Shown here one piece after another: positions 44,972 through 54,662 of a stretch of DNA of 64,000 bases. How positions within the stretch are numbered: position 1 is the stretch's first letter; each line of letters opens with the position of its first letter. Source of the DNA: Streptomyces sp. NBC_00258. Lineage in GTDB: Bacteria; Actinomycetota; Actinomycetes; Streptomycetales; Streptomycetaceae. The stretch spans positions 1-64,000 of the forward strand of contig NZ_CP108081.1 of the NCBI RefSeq assembly GCF_036182465.1, read 5' to 3'. A program made the translations under genes and the position numbers. The notes under the pieces are model-generated. The model was not told the DNA's origin. It worked only from the letters and a program-made list of their open reading frames with translations, and made no database searches.

Positions 44972-46235
44972 GTCACCACCGTATACAACGGCCAAGGGCT
45001 AACGAGGTCTACCCATGAGGTTTGCTCGTGGGGGCAAGCCCTCGGTGACAGTGTGTTTCGGGCATCAAGGACGCGCCAGGGCGTGAGCGTTCTCGGCTGG
45101 TGAGATTCTTGATGAGACTTTCGAGGTGCGTCCCCCCGACCTTCACCGCCAGCTTTGTCATGAGCGCATCCTGTCATCCTCCTCCAGTATCCCGGGAGGG
45201 GGCGTGCACCACAGGGCAGAGCCGACTCCACTTAGGTAGCGTAAAGAATCAACACGTTGCTTCACGGTCTCTCCGTCGTTGGTGTGGTGTGCGCATACCG
45301 AGCTAGCTTCGTGACCAACTTGTCCTGCGATTCGGGGTGTTGTTCCCTCATCTCAATGAGCGGCAGCAGCGGCTGGCGCTGGCCGCCGAGGCCCGGGTGC
45401 TGGGGCACGGCGGGGTCCGGGCCGTCGCGCGTGCCGCGGGGGTGAGTGAGACGACGGTGCGGAAGGGGGTCTTCGAGTTGGAGGGTGGCGAAGATCCACT
45501 GCCCGATGGCCGGGTCCGCCGGGACTGCGGCGGTCGCAAGAGCGCCGAAGAGCTTGACCCTCTGCTCGTTCCCACGCTGCTGGCATTGGCCGAGCCGGAT
45601 GAGCGGGCGATCCGATGTCGCCGCTGCGGTGGACGACCAGGTGACTGCGGTCTCTGGCCGGGGAACTGACGCGGCAGGGCCATGCCGCCTCGGCACCGAC
45701 CGTGGGCAGGCTGCTGCGGGAGAGCGGTTTCAGCCTGCAGGCCAATGCAAAGACCCTTGAAGGTGCTCAACACCCCGACCGCGACGCGCAGTTCAGGTAC
45801 ACCAACGAACAGGTCAAAGACCATCAGGCGGACGACGAGCCCGTGGTTAGTGTGGACGCGAAAAAGAAGGAAGTCGTCGGGGAGTTCAAGAATACGGGAC
45901 GTCTATGGCGGCCGGCCGGTGAACCCGTGCGGGTTGACGTCCATGACTTCCCCGGTGATGCACTGGGCAAGACCCTGCCCTACGGCATCTACGACCTGGC
46001 GGCGGACACCGGCTGAGTGAACGTCGGTACCGATCACGACACTGCGGCCTTCGCAGTCGAATCGATCCGCCGCTGGTAGAACGGGCAAGGACGCCTCGAC
46101 TACCCGCAGGCCACCCGTCTGCTGATCACCGCCGATGCCGGCGGCTCCAACGGCTACCGCACCCGGGCATGGAAGACCGAAATGGCTGCGTTCGCCGCCC
46201 GGGCCGGCCTGACCGTCACCGTCTGCCACATGCCG

Positions 46236-47683
46236 CCGGGTACACAATGCCGTTGCTTGATTACTGGACTATCGCGGTGTGCAACGTGATGGCCTTGGCT
46301 GTGGTCCGCCGTGTCGGTTGCCGGTCCCGGGTGTTGATCCGGTAGGAGAGCTTCGAGGAGTACTTCGAGTCCGGCCGTTTGAGGTGCCGGTCCGCCTCGC
46401 GCAGGCGCCTGGCGCCGTTGTCGAGCTTCCGGCGCACCTTCGCCGCCAGCACGGCCAGGAACTTCTCGATCTTCTTGGGCGTATCCGCGCACTGCCGCAC
46501 TACACTGCGCCGCGTGTGCTTGAGGACCTTGACGAACGAGACCCGGTCCGGGTTGATGCCGTTGTCGTCGGCCAGACACATGATGACCCGCGTGAGGCAG
46601 TGGTGCACGACCAGGTGCGCCCAGACCTCCTGCCGCACCAGATCCGGGTCTCCCGAGCGCAGGACCTCGACCGGCCCGCGCTGGAACGTCTTGATCTGCC
46701 GGAACGCCGACTCCGCCTCCCACCTGGCATGGTAGAGCCCTGCCAGCTCCGCCGCCGGATACGCAACCGGGTCCAACAGATCAGTCAACAGCCTGACCAC
46801 CTCGCCGCCGTCGACGCGGTACTCAATCACCCGGACCAACACCCCGCCAGGATGTGCGCCCTTCTGCCCGCCCAGGTTCATCCTCCCCAGGTAGGTCCCG
46901 TCGGGCAGATACTCAACCGGCCGGTGCGCCACCGGCGAGCGAGCCCGGATCAGCAGATGGGCCCCGGCTCCGAGATAGGCCTTCCATAACTCGACCCCGG
47001 GGAAGCCCCGGTCCATGATGACGAGCATTTTGCCCGCCGAGGTCGCCAAAGTGAGCGCCAACTCCCGCTCACCGCCGTTGAATCCGCCCACCGCCGCGTC
47101 GACCTGCGCGTGCGTGCCACACTCGGTCAGTGTCACCACCCGCACCTGAGGGAACCCCGCCGGCTGACCGTTCTTGACCGGCCCACCGAACGGGGCCCGG
47201 TTGGCTGGCGTGTCCGGCGCGTCCACCGCGGCCAGCCTCATCCCGCGGTAAAAGGAGCCCCCCAGGCCGACGGGGGCCAACGGATCGGCCAGCTCGCGGA
47301 AGACGGCCTCCAGGACCAGCGGTCCCAGACGCCTGCGCGCCCGCGTGAACGAGGACTTGTTCGGGATGCTCCCGCTCAACTCCCGCATGCTGCCGACCAG
47401 TTGCTCCGCCACATCGTCATAGGAGTCCTGCTGGAACAGCGCCAGGGAAAGCGTGAAGTAGACCATGAACCCGGCCGGCAGTGCGCCGGGCTTCTTGTCC
47501 CGGACCCGGCACTTCTCCAGCACCTCGGCGACCAGTTCCGGAGTCACCCACCGGGTCACCACCCCCAGCCGCACATGATCGGACAACCCCACCCAAGGAT
47601 GCATGCTGGGCCCAACGACCGCGCTCCTCCACCGTCACTGCGAACTGCTTGACGAGATCAAGCAACGGCATTGGCCGGGTACA
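46236..47683 (-). mobile_element. IS4-family element with 10-bp target duplication
   Basis: The inverted repeats are CAATGCCGTTGCTTGAT at 46246-46262 and its exact complement at 47657-47673, giving a 1428-bp element. The flanks are a direct repeat, GCCGGGTACA, at 46236-46245 and 47674-47683. Removing the element and one copy restores the host reading CHMPPGTSKWNKVEH of the ISAzo13 transposase. Perfect repeats and an intact transposase imply a recent, possibly active, insertion. Confidence 0.92.
46261..47604 (-). CDS. IS4-family transposase, intact
   Basis: The protein is 447 residues and covers almost the whole element. The DDE residues lie in MLVIMDRGFPGVELW (first Asp of the visible pair region), VVRLLTDLLDP, and the YREK signature YHARWEAESAFRQIK, diagnostic of the IS4 family. 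The N-terminal domain (VVTRWVTPELVAEVLEKC) begins shortly after the right inverted repeat. No frameshift or stop is seen. It catalyses cut-and-paste transposition. Confidence 0.92.
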   Translation of the reverse strand: MHPWVGLSDHVRLGVVTRWVTPELVAEVLEKCRVRDKKPGALPAGFMVYFTLSLALFQQDSYDDVAEQLVGSMRELSGSIPNKSSFTRARRRLGPLVLEAVFRELADPLAPVGLGGSFYRGMRLAAVDAPDTPANRAPFGGPVKNGQPAGFPQVRVVTLTECGTHAQVDAAVGGFNGGERELALTLATSAGKMLVIMDRGFPGVELWKAYLGAGAHLLIRARSPVAHRPVEYLPDGTYLGRMNLGGQKGAHPGGVLVRVIEYRVDGGEVVRLLTDLLDPVAYPAAELAGLYHARWEAESAFRQIKTFQRGPVEVLRSGDPDLVRQEVWAHLVVHHCLTRVIMCLADDNGINPDRVSFVKVLKHTRRSVVRQCADTPKKIEKFLAVLAAKVRRKLDNGARRLREADRHLKRPDSKYSSKLSYRINTRDRQPTRRTTAKAITLHTAIVQ

Positions 47684-48435
47684 TCGAAGTGGAACAAGGT
47701 GGAACACCGGCTGTTCTCCGCGATCACCATGAACTGGCGCGGCAGACCGCTGAACAGCCACGAAGTCGTCATACAGTCCATCGCCGCGACCACCACCCGC
47801 ACTGGTCTCACCGTCCACGCCGAACTCGACACCGGCGCCTATCCCATCGGTGTGGGGGTCAGCGACGCCGAACTGAACGCAGTGCCGGTCACCGGACATG
47901 CCTTCCACGGCGAATGGAACGGACACGGTGCCCCCCACCCCGTCGGCCCGAGATCCAGCCATCCAGAGCCGGTCCTCGGGCCAGCGCTGAACTGCGACCG
48001 CGGTGCTCTGTCACATCCCGCGCTGACCGGCATGACCCGCACCGCACTGACCGAGCTGATCGAGACCCTGACCGCCGACTGGCAGACGCTGCAGAAACAG
48101 GACCCAGCCACCCGACGCGACGGCGGCGAACGACGTCGGGCTCCGGGCGGCGGCCGCAAAGCCAAACTCGACCTGGCCGACCGGGTCCTGGCCACCGTGC
48201 TGCAACAAAACCTCGCCCTGCCACCCACCGCGCTCGCCCAACTCTTCGCCGTCAGCAAGGACACCATCCGCCACACCACTAGCGAAATCCGGCGCCTGAT
48301 GGACCAGCATGGACACACACCACAGCCCCCAGCAGCACACCTCAACACCCTGGCAGGACTCCTCGTCCACGCCACCACACACGGATCAACCCTCACGACA
48401 GAGACCAAACCAACGTGTTGATTCTTTACGGTCCC

Positions 48436-48580
48436 TTACAGGATCCCGCACAGTGCCTGCCGGTCCGGTACCCGCGGCCGACCCTCCACTAGCTTTGGAA
48501 CCGGCTCGGGCACCAACGGCTCGATGAGCGGCCGCAGTTCATCCGACACGATCCACGGCCGCCACTGTCGTTTCCCCACG
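48436..48580 (-). pseudogene. IS5-type transposase N-terminal fragment
   Basis: The minus strand reads VGKRQWRPWIVSDELRPLIE then EGRPRVPDRQALCGIL and stops beside the ISAzo13 right repeat. This is the start of an IS5-family transposase, normally followed by a catalytic domain. The remainder is not found on the other side of the ISAzo13 element, so more than a simple insertion has taken place. Confidence 0.65.
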
Positions 48581-48669
48581 ACCAGACCAACGACCACCCA
48601 CCTCGAAATCACAGGGTCAGCTGCTTCTGTCAGGGCCTCTGGCAGAGCTGGTACCAGATGCCGGTGCAC

Positions 48670-49890
48670 TCAGGTTTCCGAGGACTGACGTGCGGATTGC
48701 AGGAGAGGCAGGGTCCTCAGCCGGTCGGCAATGTTGGCGCGGACAAACGCAGGGGTATGTGGCGTGTCGTGAACTTGGGGCCATGTGGCGTGGAGCCGTT
48801 CGACGGTCTGGTCCACTGTGCGCAGCACGGGTGCCGGGTCGGTGTCGAGGGACTCTGCGAAGCGCCGGAAATGGTCACGCGTGATGTATCGGGGGTTGGC
48901 CTGCTCTGCTATCGGCAGTGTGAGGACGTCGCGGCGGTAGACGGGGTAGGAGGTGACAGCTACCAGATCGTAGGCCGGGGAAAGACGGGGCGTGTATCTG
49001 TCGGGGTAGCGCAGTGACCAGTTCTTCAGGTGCTCGTCCGTGTTCCCGGCGGCAACGCAGAACACCAGGCGGCGGATGTACTCATCGAAGTCTTCGGGGC
49101 AGTAGTCCAGCAGTACTTGTGCGATGAGTTCCTGTGAGCCTCGGTCTTTTTCCGCTGGGCTGGCATCAAGGACCTGCGCAAAGTCCTCCTGGTGGATGCG
49201 ATCGCGGTGCTCTCGGTCGAACCGGCTCACGGCAAAGGCGAGGCCGTCTTCCGACAGGTGTTCCTCGGGCAGGCCATGCAACGAGTTCAGGGGCACGAGG
49301 CGGTGCTCGGGTACGTCGATGCCTGCCAAAGCCGCCCAGCGCATCATGGTGTTCTCATTGGCGGGCAGTTGCTCATGCACGTTGCTGGGCAGCTTGATGA
49401 TCCAGTCTCCGAGCTGCTGCGGTGCAGGGAGCCGGAATCCGTCGCCATCTGCGGTCATGGAGAACTTCAGCTGCATGCCGGAGAGGGAGAAGCTCATCTT
49501 CGGTCGGTGCGTCGTCAACTGGGCCTCTTCGAGCGCTTCGCTCATGGCGGTGGGCAACGTGCCCTCCGTCTCGACCCGTACAGCTCCAGGCAGGTCGTGT
49601 CCGAGGTGGAGCAGGAGCAGGAAGTCGGGGGTGTCGCGGCGGCCGAGCTGCTGGTTGTACAGGCGGCGCAGGCCCGATTCCCGCTCGGGAAGGAGGTTGG
49701 CGAACCAGCTGGGAACTCCGGTGACGGGGTGCGCAGCGTAGTCGGGGTCGTAGTCGAACCGCAGGCCCAGTACCGGGTGGTCGGGCTCCAGGTCCTCGTA
49801 CACGAACGAGGTCTGGCCCTGGGCGTAGTGGAGGGTTCCCACGCGTCTGTCCCCGAGCAGGACACGTGCTTGTGCGGTGCTGGCCGTCAT
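48670..49890 (-). CDS. HipA-family serine/threonine kinase
   Basis: The protein is 406 residues from ATG 49890. It has a HipA N-terminal lobe (VLLGDRRVGTLHYAQGQTSF) and a kinase core: AFAVSRFDRE near residue 235, the catalytic loop AGNTDEHLKNWSL near 305, and the metal-binding SPAYDLVAVT near 326. HipA toxins phosphorylate translation factors such as a tRNA synthetase and are usually neutralised by a HipB DNA-binding protein encoded beside them. No HipB is present here. Instead the gene is coupled by an ATGA overlap to a DUF262 protein, a different partnership. Confidence 0.88.
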   Translation of the reverse strand: MTASTAQARVLLGDRRVGTLHYAQGQTSFVYEDLEPDHPVLGLRFDYDPDYAAHPVTGVPSWFANLLPERESGLRRLYNQQLGRRDTPDFLLLLHLGHDLPGAVRVETEGTLPTAMSEALEEAQLTTHRPKMSFSLSGMQLKFSMTADGDGFRLPAPQQLGDWIIKLPSNVHEQLPANENTMMRWAALAGIDVPEHRLVPLNSLHGLPEEHLSEDGLAFAVSRFDREHRDRIHQEDFAQVLDASPAEKDRGSQELIAQVLLDYCPEDFDEYIRRLVFCVAAGNTDEHLKNWSLRYPDRYTPRLSPAYDLVAVTSYPVYRRDVLTLPIAEQANPRYITRDHFRRFAESLDTDPAPVLRTVDQTVERLHATWPQVHDTPHTPAFVRANIADRLRTLPLLQSARQSSET

Positions 49891-51545
49891 TGCGTCCCTT
49901 TGGGTGTGTCCCGTGCGGAGTCCGGCAGGCTGGGAAGGTGGCCACGGTCCTTGAAGCCCCATCGGGCAAATGACTGTGCCCGATGGGTGATGGCAGTCTT
50001 CAGCAGGTCCTCACGGTGCTGGACGAACTCCTCGTACCTTTGGCTGCTGAGCAGTTGGATGCCGTGGGGGTCCAGGAAGTGTCTGGCGAGCAAGGACCTG
50101 GCCTGAGCATCCTGCGAGGTGATCGCGTGCAGCAGTGCCTTGGGGGAAGCGGGAGGGTGCAGCAGGTAGTTGCCCAGTGTTGCGGACTGGGGGTGTCCGG
50201 GCATCTGAGGCGTCAGTCGGCAGAAGAGATCGTGCTCGCTGTCGAGCCAGGGGGTGAGGAGGCTGCTGACCGACAGGGGCGTGCCGGGCTGGTTGCTGAC
50301 GACGGAAGCCGAGGGGACGAGCAGGGACGGTTCCGCGGACAGAAGTCCCAGGGCGTTCAGCCTCCCCTCAGGGCGTTGCGCCGTCGTGGACTGGAGGTCG
50401 GGCCGGAAGGGCTGAGGCTCGGGGTGCGGGAGGGAGCTCAGAAGGCGTGCGGCTTCGGATTCCGGTGTGCTGCCGAGCGATGCCTGGGCCTCGTTGAGCA
50501 CACTGGCCTGTTGCCGGGTGAGCATGGCGGAGCGCCAGATCCAGCGTCGCAGCAGTTCCTGTGTCCGCCCGGTAGGCGGTCCGAAGACGCTGGTGAACCG
50601 CACAAGGACGGGGAGGACTTCGGGATGGGGCAGCAGGCGGACGTGGGGAATACGAGCCTGCTTGCGCAGGAATCGCAGTGATGCTTCCAGCGCTGGACGG
50701 GCCCGTTCTACGGCCTCTCGCGTTGCGGACGCGCTGAGCGAGTCCATGCGCTTGCGCAGGGCGCTTTTCGGGATCCGTTCGCGGGGTTCTGCGACTGCCA
50801 GCACGCATTGCACGGCCAGCGCTTCAGGGAGGCGGCCGAAGCCGAGCTGCTCGCTCTGCCTGATGAGGGGTTGTTCGCCGGAGACCAGGAGGGTGCGGGC
50901 GTCGGCCTCTTGGCGGGCTCGTGTGATGTCGGATCGGGCCAGGCCCACTCCAGCACCGTTGATGCGGGTGAACAGCAGATACAGCGACTCTTTGCTCTCG
51001 ATGCCGCTCAGTACGGTGACGGGCATCTGGTACGACGTCAGGGCTGCGTGCAGGCGCCAGCATTCGCTGATGTTGTCTTCGGTCAGGAAAGGGTGCCCTG
51101 CAATCCAGGAGGACAGGCGGTCTTCTTGGCAGGCCACGCTCACCGGCAGGGCGTCGCGGCGCAAGCCGGGAAAGAACCGGTCTCTGTCCAGGTCGTAGCA
51201 GACGGCATAGCGGTCGTCGTCTACCTGACCGTGCCGGTCATTCCATACGCCGACAAGTGTGGTCAGGCGCTGGACGCCGTCCAGGACCGTCCAGGCGTGA
51301 CGGTCGGCGGGAGCATGGACGGGGACGCTGGCGATGCGGAGGTCTTCTTCCGGAGCGGGCTGTTCTGCAACAGTGATCGTGCCGATGGGAAAGCCACGGT
51401 GGACGGAGTCGAAGAGTTCAGTGATCTGGTGGTGCCCCCACACGGCGGGCCGGGCGAAAGCCCTGACCCTGAAGCGGCCGTCCTGTGCCATTCGCACGAG
51501 GTCGGGCAGCGTGTAGACGCTGACCGTCTGCTGCATCGTGCCCAC
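49887..51545 (-). CDS. DUF262 (GmrSD-type) protein coupled to HipA
   Basis: The protein is ~552 residues from GTG 51545, which follows AAGGAAAGGGCG; TTG 51566 and ATG 51536 are alternatives. The N-terminal domain is DUF262/ParB-nuclease-like: RFRVRAFARPAVWGHHQITE, FDSVHRGFPIGTITV, then AWTVLDGVQRLTTLVGVW. The usual DGQQR motif reads DGVQR here. LYLLFTRINGAGVGLARSDI is also typical. The C-terminal ~300 residues are helical. DUF262 proteins include the GmrS half of type IV restriction enzymes, so nucleotide or DNA sensing is possible. The overlap with hipA suggests that the two act together. Confidence 0.8.
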   Translation of the reverse strand: MGTMQQTVSVYTLPDLVRMAQDGRFRVRAFARPAVWGHHQITELFDSVHRGFPIGTITVAEQPAPEEDLRIASVPVHAPADRHAWTVLDGVQRLTTLVGVWNDRHGQVDDDRYAVCYDLDRDRFFPGLRRDALPVSVACQEDRLSSWIAGHPFLTEDNISECWRLHAALTSYQMPVTVLSGIESKESLYLLFTRINGAGVGLARSDITRARQEADARTLLVSGEQPLIRQSEQLGFGRLPEALAVQCVLAVAEPRERIPKSALRKRMDSLSASATREAVERARPALEASLRFLRKQARIPHVRLLPHPEVLPVLVRFTSVFGPPTGRTQELLRRWIWRSAMLTRQQASVLNEAQASLGSTPESEAARLLSSLPHPEPQPFRPDLQSTTAQRPEGRLNALGLLSAEPSLLVPSASVVSNQPGTPLSVSSLLTPWLDSEHDLFCRLTPQMPGHPQSATLGNYLLHPPASPKALLHAITSQDAQARSLLARHFLDPHGIQLLSSQRYEEFVQHREDLLKTAITHRAQSFARWGFKDRGHLPSLPDSARDTPKGTQ

Positions 51546-51739
51546 CGCCCTTTCCTTCTGCGCCAATTCCAGCCGCTCCCGTCGATCCTAAGCGGTGGCT
51601 GACCTGCATGATCACAGGCGGCTCGCACCTCGTGATCGTTCGTGTGCGCGGACTGCGGTGAGGGCACCAGGTCACACCGGCGATCCATCAGCCCCGGTCG
51701 CATGCTCCATGTAATCCGTCGGGCCCTTCGCGTCCGGTT

Positions 51740-52060
51740 CACTGTCCCTCCTCGGGCAGGAAGCGGGTCTGACCCAGGCCCGCTCGCTGCCGAAGAGGGC
51801 GTGTCGGCTTGGCAGATCACCAGCTACGAACAGGGGTGCCACTCCCCCTCCCCTCACCGACTACGCCAGCTGGCACAAACGCTGAAGGCCTCGCCCCAGG
51901 TTCTGGCCGGAGTCCCGGCGGGTGAGGAATCCCTCGCGGACCTGCGACGGTTCGCCGGCCTCGACCGGGGTCGAAGCGGTCGGTCTCCTGGCCCGGCGAC
52001 TCCCGGAAGGGCCGACCGGGGCGACCGGGTGGAAGCTAGGCCCTCGAAGCCGGTCAGCCC
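51740..52060 (+). pseudogene. XRE regulator fragment with frameshifts
   Basis: Three frames in turn give one recognisable protein: QEAGLTQARSL, then VSAWQITSYEQGCHSPSPHR and LAGVPAGEESLADLRRFAGL, then EAVGLLARRLPEGPTGATGW. It resembles the HTH front of a larger streptomycete XRE protein. At least two single-base shifts and a missing start make it non-functional. It is divergent from the DUF262-HipA pair, so it is not an obvious HipB. Confidence 0.5.
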
Positions 52061-52106
52061 GTGCCGGTCTGGCTGGATGCTGCAGGCGATTTCTTCCGTG
52101 CTCGTG

Positions 52107-52571
52107 TCAGCCGGTCTTGTCACCAGTGAGGGTGACGTCCAGGTGTGCGAGCAGCGTGTCGAGTGTGGCCAGCTGTTGCGGTTCGAGCCGGCCGAAGTAC
52201 TGGCGAAGTACGTGCGTGCCCGCTTCTTCCGCGGCCCTCAGTGCCGTGCGGCCGGTGTCGGTGAGGGAGACGGTCTTGCGGCGGCGGTCCTCGGGGTCGC
52301 TGGTCCGGGCGACCATGCCGAGGCGCTCAAGACCCTCCACGATCTGGGTGACGGAGCGCGGTGCCTGGCCGAGGAAAGCCGCTAGCTCCGCCTGGTGGAG
52401 CGCGCCGCGGCCGGCCAGCACCTGAAGGACCTTGGTGCGGGACAGGGACAGGCCGGCGGTCGCCGTCGTGCGCTGGTCGACCCGTTCGCGCAGGCTGTAC
52501 GCGAGGGTGAGGAAAGACAGTCCCACCTGCTCCGGGGCGCTGCCCGTGGTCGTCGATTCGTGCTGCTCCAT
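52107..52571 (-). CDS. MarR-family transcriptional regulator
   Basis: The protein is 154 residues from ATG 52571. The winged helix is typical of MarR: LSLSRTKVLQVLAGRGALHQ, then LAAFLGQAPRSVTQIVEGLE, GMVARTSDPEDRRRKTVSLT (DxRxK wing) and TGRTALRAAEEAG. It is divergent from an SDR oxidoreductase gene and separated by 57 bases containing the palindrome TGAGGTACCTCA. It probably represses both, with a small molecule as inducer. Confidence 0.9.
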   Translation of the reverse strand: MEQHESTTTGSAPEQVGLSFLTLAYSLRERVDQRTTATAGLSLSRTKVLQVLAGRGALHQAELAAFLGQAPRSVTQIVEGLERLGMVARTSDPEDRRRKTVSLTDTGRTALRAAEEAGTHVLRQYFGRLEPQQLATLDTLLAHLDVTLTGDKTG

Positions 52572-52600
52572 GGTTCGGGTATCCTCGCACAACGTGATCG

Positions 52601-52612
52601 TGAGGTACCTCA
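52601..52612. promoter_or_regulatory. Candidate MarR operator
   Basis: TGAGGTACCTCA is a perfect 12-bp palindrome in the 57-base gap between the divergent MarR and SDR genes, 16 bases before the SDR start. Its position fits control of both promoters by the adjacent regulator. Confidence 0.5.
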
Positions 52613-52628
52613 TGAAAGGGGTTGTGGG

Positions 52629-53495
52629 ATGGATCGTCCCGTCGCCGTGATCACCGGAGCCACCTCCGGACTGGGCCGCATCGCCGCCTTCGAGCTGGCC
52701 CGCCAGGGCTACCGCATCGGCACCGTGGCCCGCTCCCGCAGCAAGGCGGAAGCCCTCGTCACCGACCTGAAGGCGGTGACCGACGAGCCCGTCGACGTCT
52801 TCCACGCCGACCTCGGTCTGCTCTCCGACGCCCGCCGCGCGGGCGAGGAGATCGCCGCGCGCTACCCGCGCCTGGACGTCCTGGTCAACAACGCCGGCCT
52901 CCACGCCTTCGCGCAGCGCATCACCACCGAGGGCCTCGCGGACATGACGGCGGTGAACTACCTCGGCCCGTTCGTCCTGACCGAGGCGCTGACAGCGAAA
53001 CTCGGATCCTCCGCGCCGGCCCGGATCGTCAACGTCGCCTCCGAAGCGGCCCAACAGGCGAAAACGATCGCCCCGGCCGAGGACCTGCGGCGCACCGAGC
53101 CCTACACCCGCCGGGAGTCGATGCCCCTGTACGGGCGCACGAAGCTGATGACCATCATGTGGACGCAGGAACTCGCCCGCCGCCTGGACGCGGACAAGGT
53201 CACCGTGAACTGCTGCGACCCCGGCTTCAACGCCACCGGCCTGGGCCGGGACCTGCCCGGCTCCGCCGTCCTGCAGCGGGTGCTGAACACCCTGAGGATC
53301 GGCGATCCCCGCAAGGGCGCCGGCATCATCGTGCGGCTCGCCACCGATCCGGCACTCGCGGGCACCACCGGCGGCTACTTCTCCGCCCGCGACGCCCGCC
53401 CCTTGCAGTGCCCCGAACCCGGCCGGGACCCGCGCGTACAGCGGGAGCTGTGGGACGCGACCACGGCACTTCTCGCCGCCCACCCGGCCGGCTGA
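52629..53495 (+). CDS. Short-chain dehydrogenase/reductase
   Basis: The protein is 288 residues from ATG 52629, with AAAGGGG upstream. The NAD(P)-binding motif is VITGATSGLGRIAAFELARQ (TGxxxGxG), followed by DVLVNNAGLH and a late catalytic pair in MPLYGRTKLMTIMWTQEL (Tyr-x-x-x-Lys). The usual catalytic Ser region is IVNVASEAA. It resembles the retinol-dehydrogenase-like extended members. The substrate is unknown; regulation by the divergent MarR protein suggests detoxification. Confidence 0.9.
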   Translation: MDRPVAVITGATSGLGRIAAFELARQGYRIGTVARSRSKAEALVTDLKAVTDEPVDVFHADLGLLSDARRAGEEIAARYPRLDVLVNNAGLHAFAQRITTEGLADMTAVNYLGPFVLTEALTAKLGSSAPARIVNVASEAAQQAKTIAPAEDLRRTEPYTRRESMPLYGRTKLMTIMWTQELARRLDADKVTVNCCDPGFNATGLGRDLPGSAVLQRVLNTLRIGDPRKGAGIIVRLATDPALAGTTGGYFSARDARPLQCPEPGRDPRVQRELWDATTALLAAHPAG

Positions 53496-53667
53496 GACCC
53501 GGCACACCCGCCTCAAGGAGGACACCACCCGGTACCGGAGTACCGCCCCGGGCGCGGATTCGTCCTCCAGTAGCTCTTTTCGGCCGCACCCGACTCCTAC
53601 GTTCATGGGCGGAGCCTGTCGGGCTCGCCCTCACACATCCTTTTTCCTCCTGGTGGGAGTAATTTTC

Positions 53668-54662
53668 GTGGCCACCTTTCTCTACCGGCTCGGCCGGCTC
53701 GCCTTCCGGCGGCGCCGGCTGGTGCTGCTGGCGTGGATCGCGGTGCTCGTCGCCGCGGTGATCGGCGTCAGCAGCGTGTCCGGCAGTACGACGGACGACT
53801 TCACCCTTCCCGGAACCCAGTCGCAGCAGGCCATCGACCTGCTGGAGAAGGAGTTCCCGCAGGCTTCGGCCGCCGGCGCCGCGGCTCGCGTGGTCATCGA
53901 GGCTCCGGACGGGCAGAAGCTGACGTCCGCCGCGCACAAGCAGGAGGTGGAGTCCCTGGTCTCTGACCTGCGCAAGGCGCCGCAGGTGGCGAGCGTCACC
54001 GACCCCTTCACCGCCGGCCTGGTCAGTTCCTCGGGCAGCATCGCCTACGCCCAGGTGACCTACGCCGTCCCGCAGGCCGACATCACTCCCGCCGCGTCGG
54101 ACGCCCTGCACGAGGTGGCGGACAAGGGTGAGAAGGCGGGCCTGAACGTCAGTCTGGGCGGCAACGCGGTGCTGGAGGAGGAAGAGAGCAACGCCGCCGA
54201 ACTGATCGGTCTGCTGGTCGCCGCCTTCGTCCTGGTCATCACCTTCGGTTCGCTGGTCGCGGCCGGACTGCCCCTGTTGTCCGCGATCGTCGGCGTCGGT
54301 ATCGCCCTGTGTGCCATCACCGTCGCCTCGTCGTTCGTCGACATGGCCTCCAACGCGCAGACTCTGGCGCTCATGCTCGGTCTGGCGGTGGCCATCGACT
54401 ACGCCCTGTTCATCGTCTCGCGCTACCGGACAGAGCTGCGTGAGGGGCACGCGCCCGAGGAAGCCGCCGGGCGCGCCCTGGGGACCGCGGGCTCGGCGGT
54501 CGTCTTCGCCGGCCTGACCGTCGTCATCGCGCTGGCCGGTCTGAGCGTCATCGGCATCGCGATGCTCACCACCATGGGCCTGGCCGCGGCCTTCGCCATC
54601 ACCGTCGCCGTCCTGGTCGCGCTCACCCTCCTGCCCGCCACGCTGGGCTTCACCGGTACCCG
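53668..54662 (+). pseudogene. MMPL transporter, N-terminal half only
   Basis: The frame, which could start at ATG 53605 or at the GTG 53668, encodes the front of an MMPL/RND-type transporter. It has a first helix (RRLVLLAWIAVLVAAVIGVS), a periplasmic loop (TTDDFTLPGTQSQQAIDLLE) and then five helices with the signature LGLAVAIDYALFIVSRYRTE. The sensible sequence stops abruptly at ~54660 after LLPATLGFTG. About 100 further residues are read from inverted sequence. The missing continuation is partly found on the minus strand just beyond, so the gene was broken by an inversion. Confidence 0.8.

Larger units (their letters stand above)
45337..48421 (+). pseudogene. ISAzo13-family transposase, multiply broken
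   Basis: The pieces in order are an N-terminal domain (PHLNERQQRLALAAEARVLG), a shifted segment (GRLLRESGFSLQANAKTLEG), then EPVVSVDAKKKEVVGEFKN and VDVHDFPGDALGKTLPYGIY. Two Trp-to-stop changes lie at ~46014 (YDLAADTG-stop) and ~46076 (ESIRRW-stop). TADAGGSNGYRTRAWKTEMA runs up to the IS4 insertion. After the insertion come SKWNKVEHRLFSAITMNWRG and TGLTVHAELDTGAYPIG. The C-terminal tail runs to a stop within the right inverted repeat. At least two frameshifts, two nonsense changes and one insertion make it inactive. Confidence 0.85.
45240..48430 (+). mobile_element. ISAzo13-family element with 20-bp inverted repeats
   Basis: The element is bounded by CGTAAAGAATCAACACGTTG at 45240-45259 and its exact complement at 48411-48430. 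Between them lies a degraded ISAzo13-family transposase, itself split by an IS4-family insertion at 46246-47673. Without that insertion the element would be about 1.75 kb. No clear target duplication is visible outside the repeats. The right flank holds the 5' end of an IS5-type transposase that appears to be cut at this insertion. Confidence 0.85.

Noticed and set aside
51740..52060. The XRE fragment as the HipB antitoxin of the neighbouring HipA.
   Set aside because: It is divergent, frameshifted at least twice and resembles a larger XRE protein rather than HipB.
52107..53606. A 499-residue minus-strand frame containing the MarR gene.
   Set aside because: Only the last 154 residues are a real MarR protein; the rest mirrors the SDR gene.
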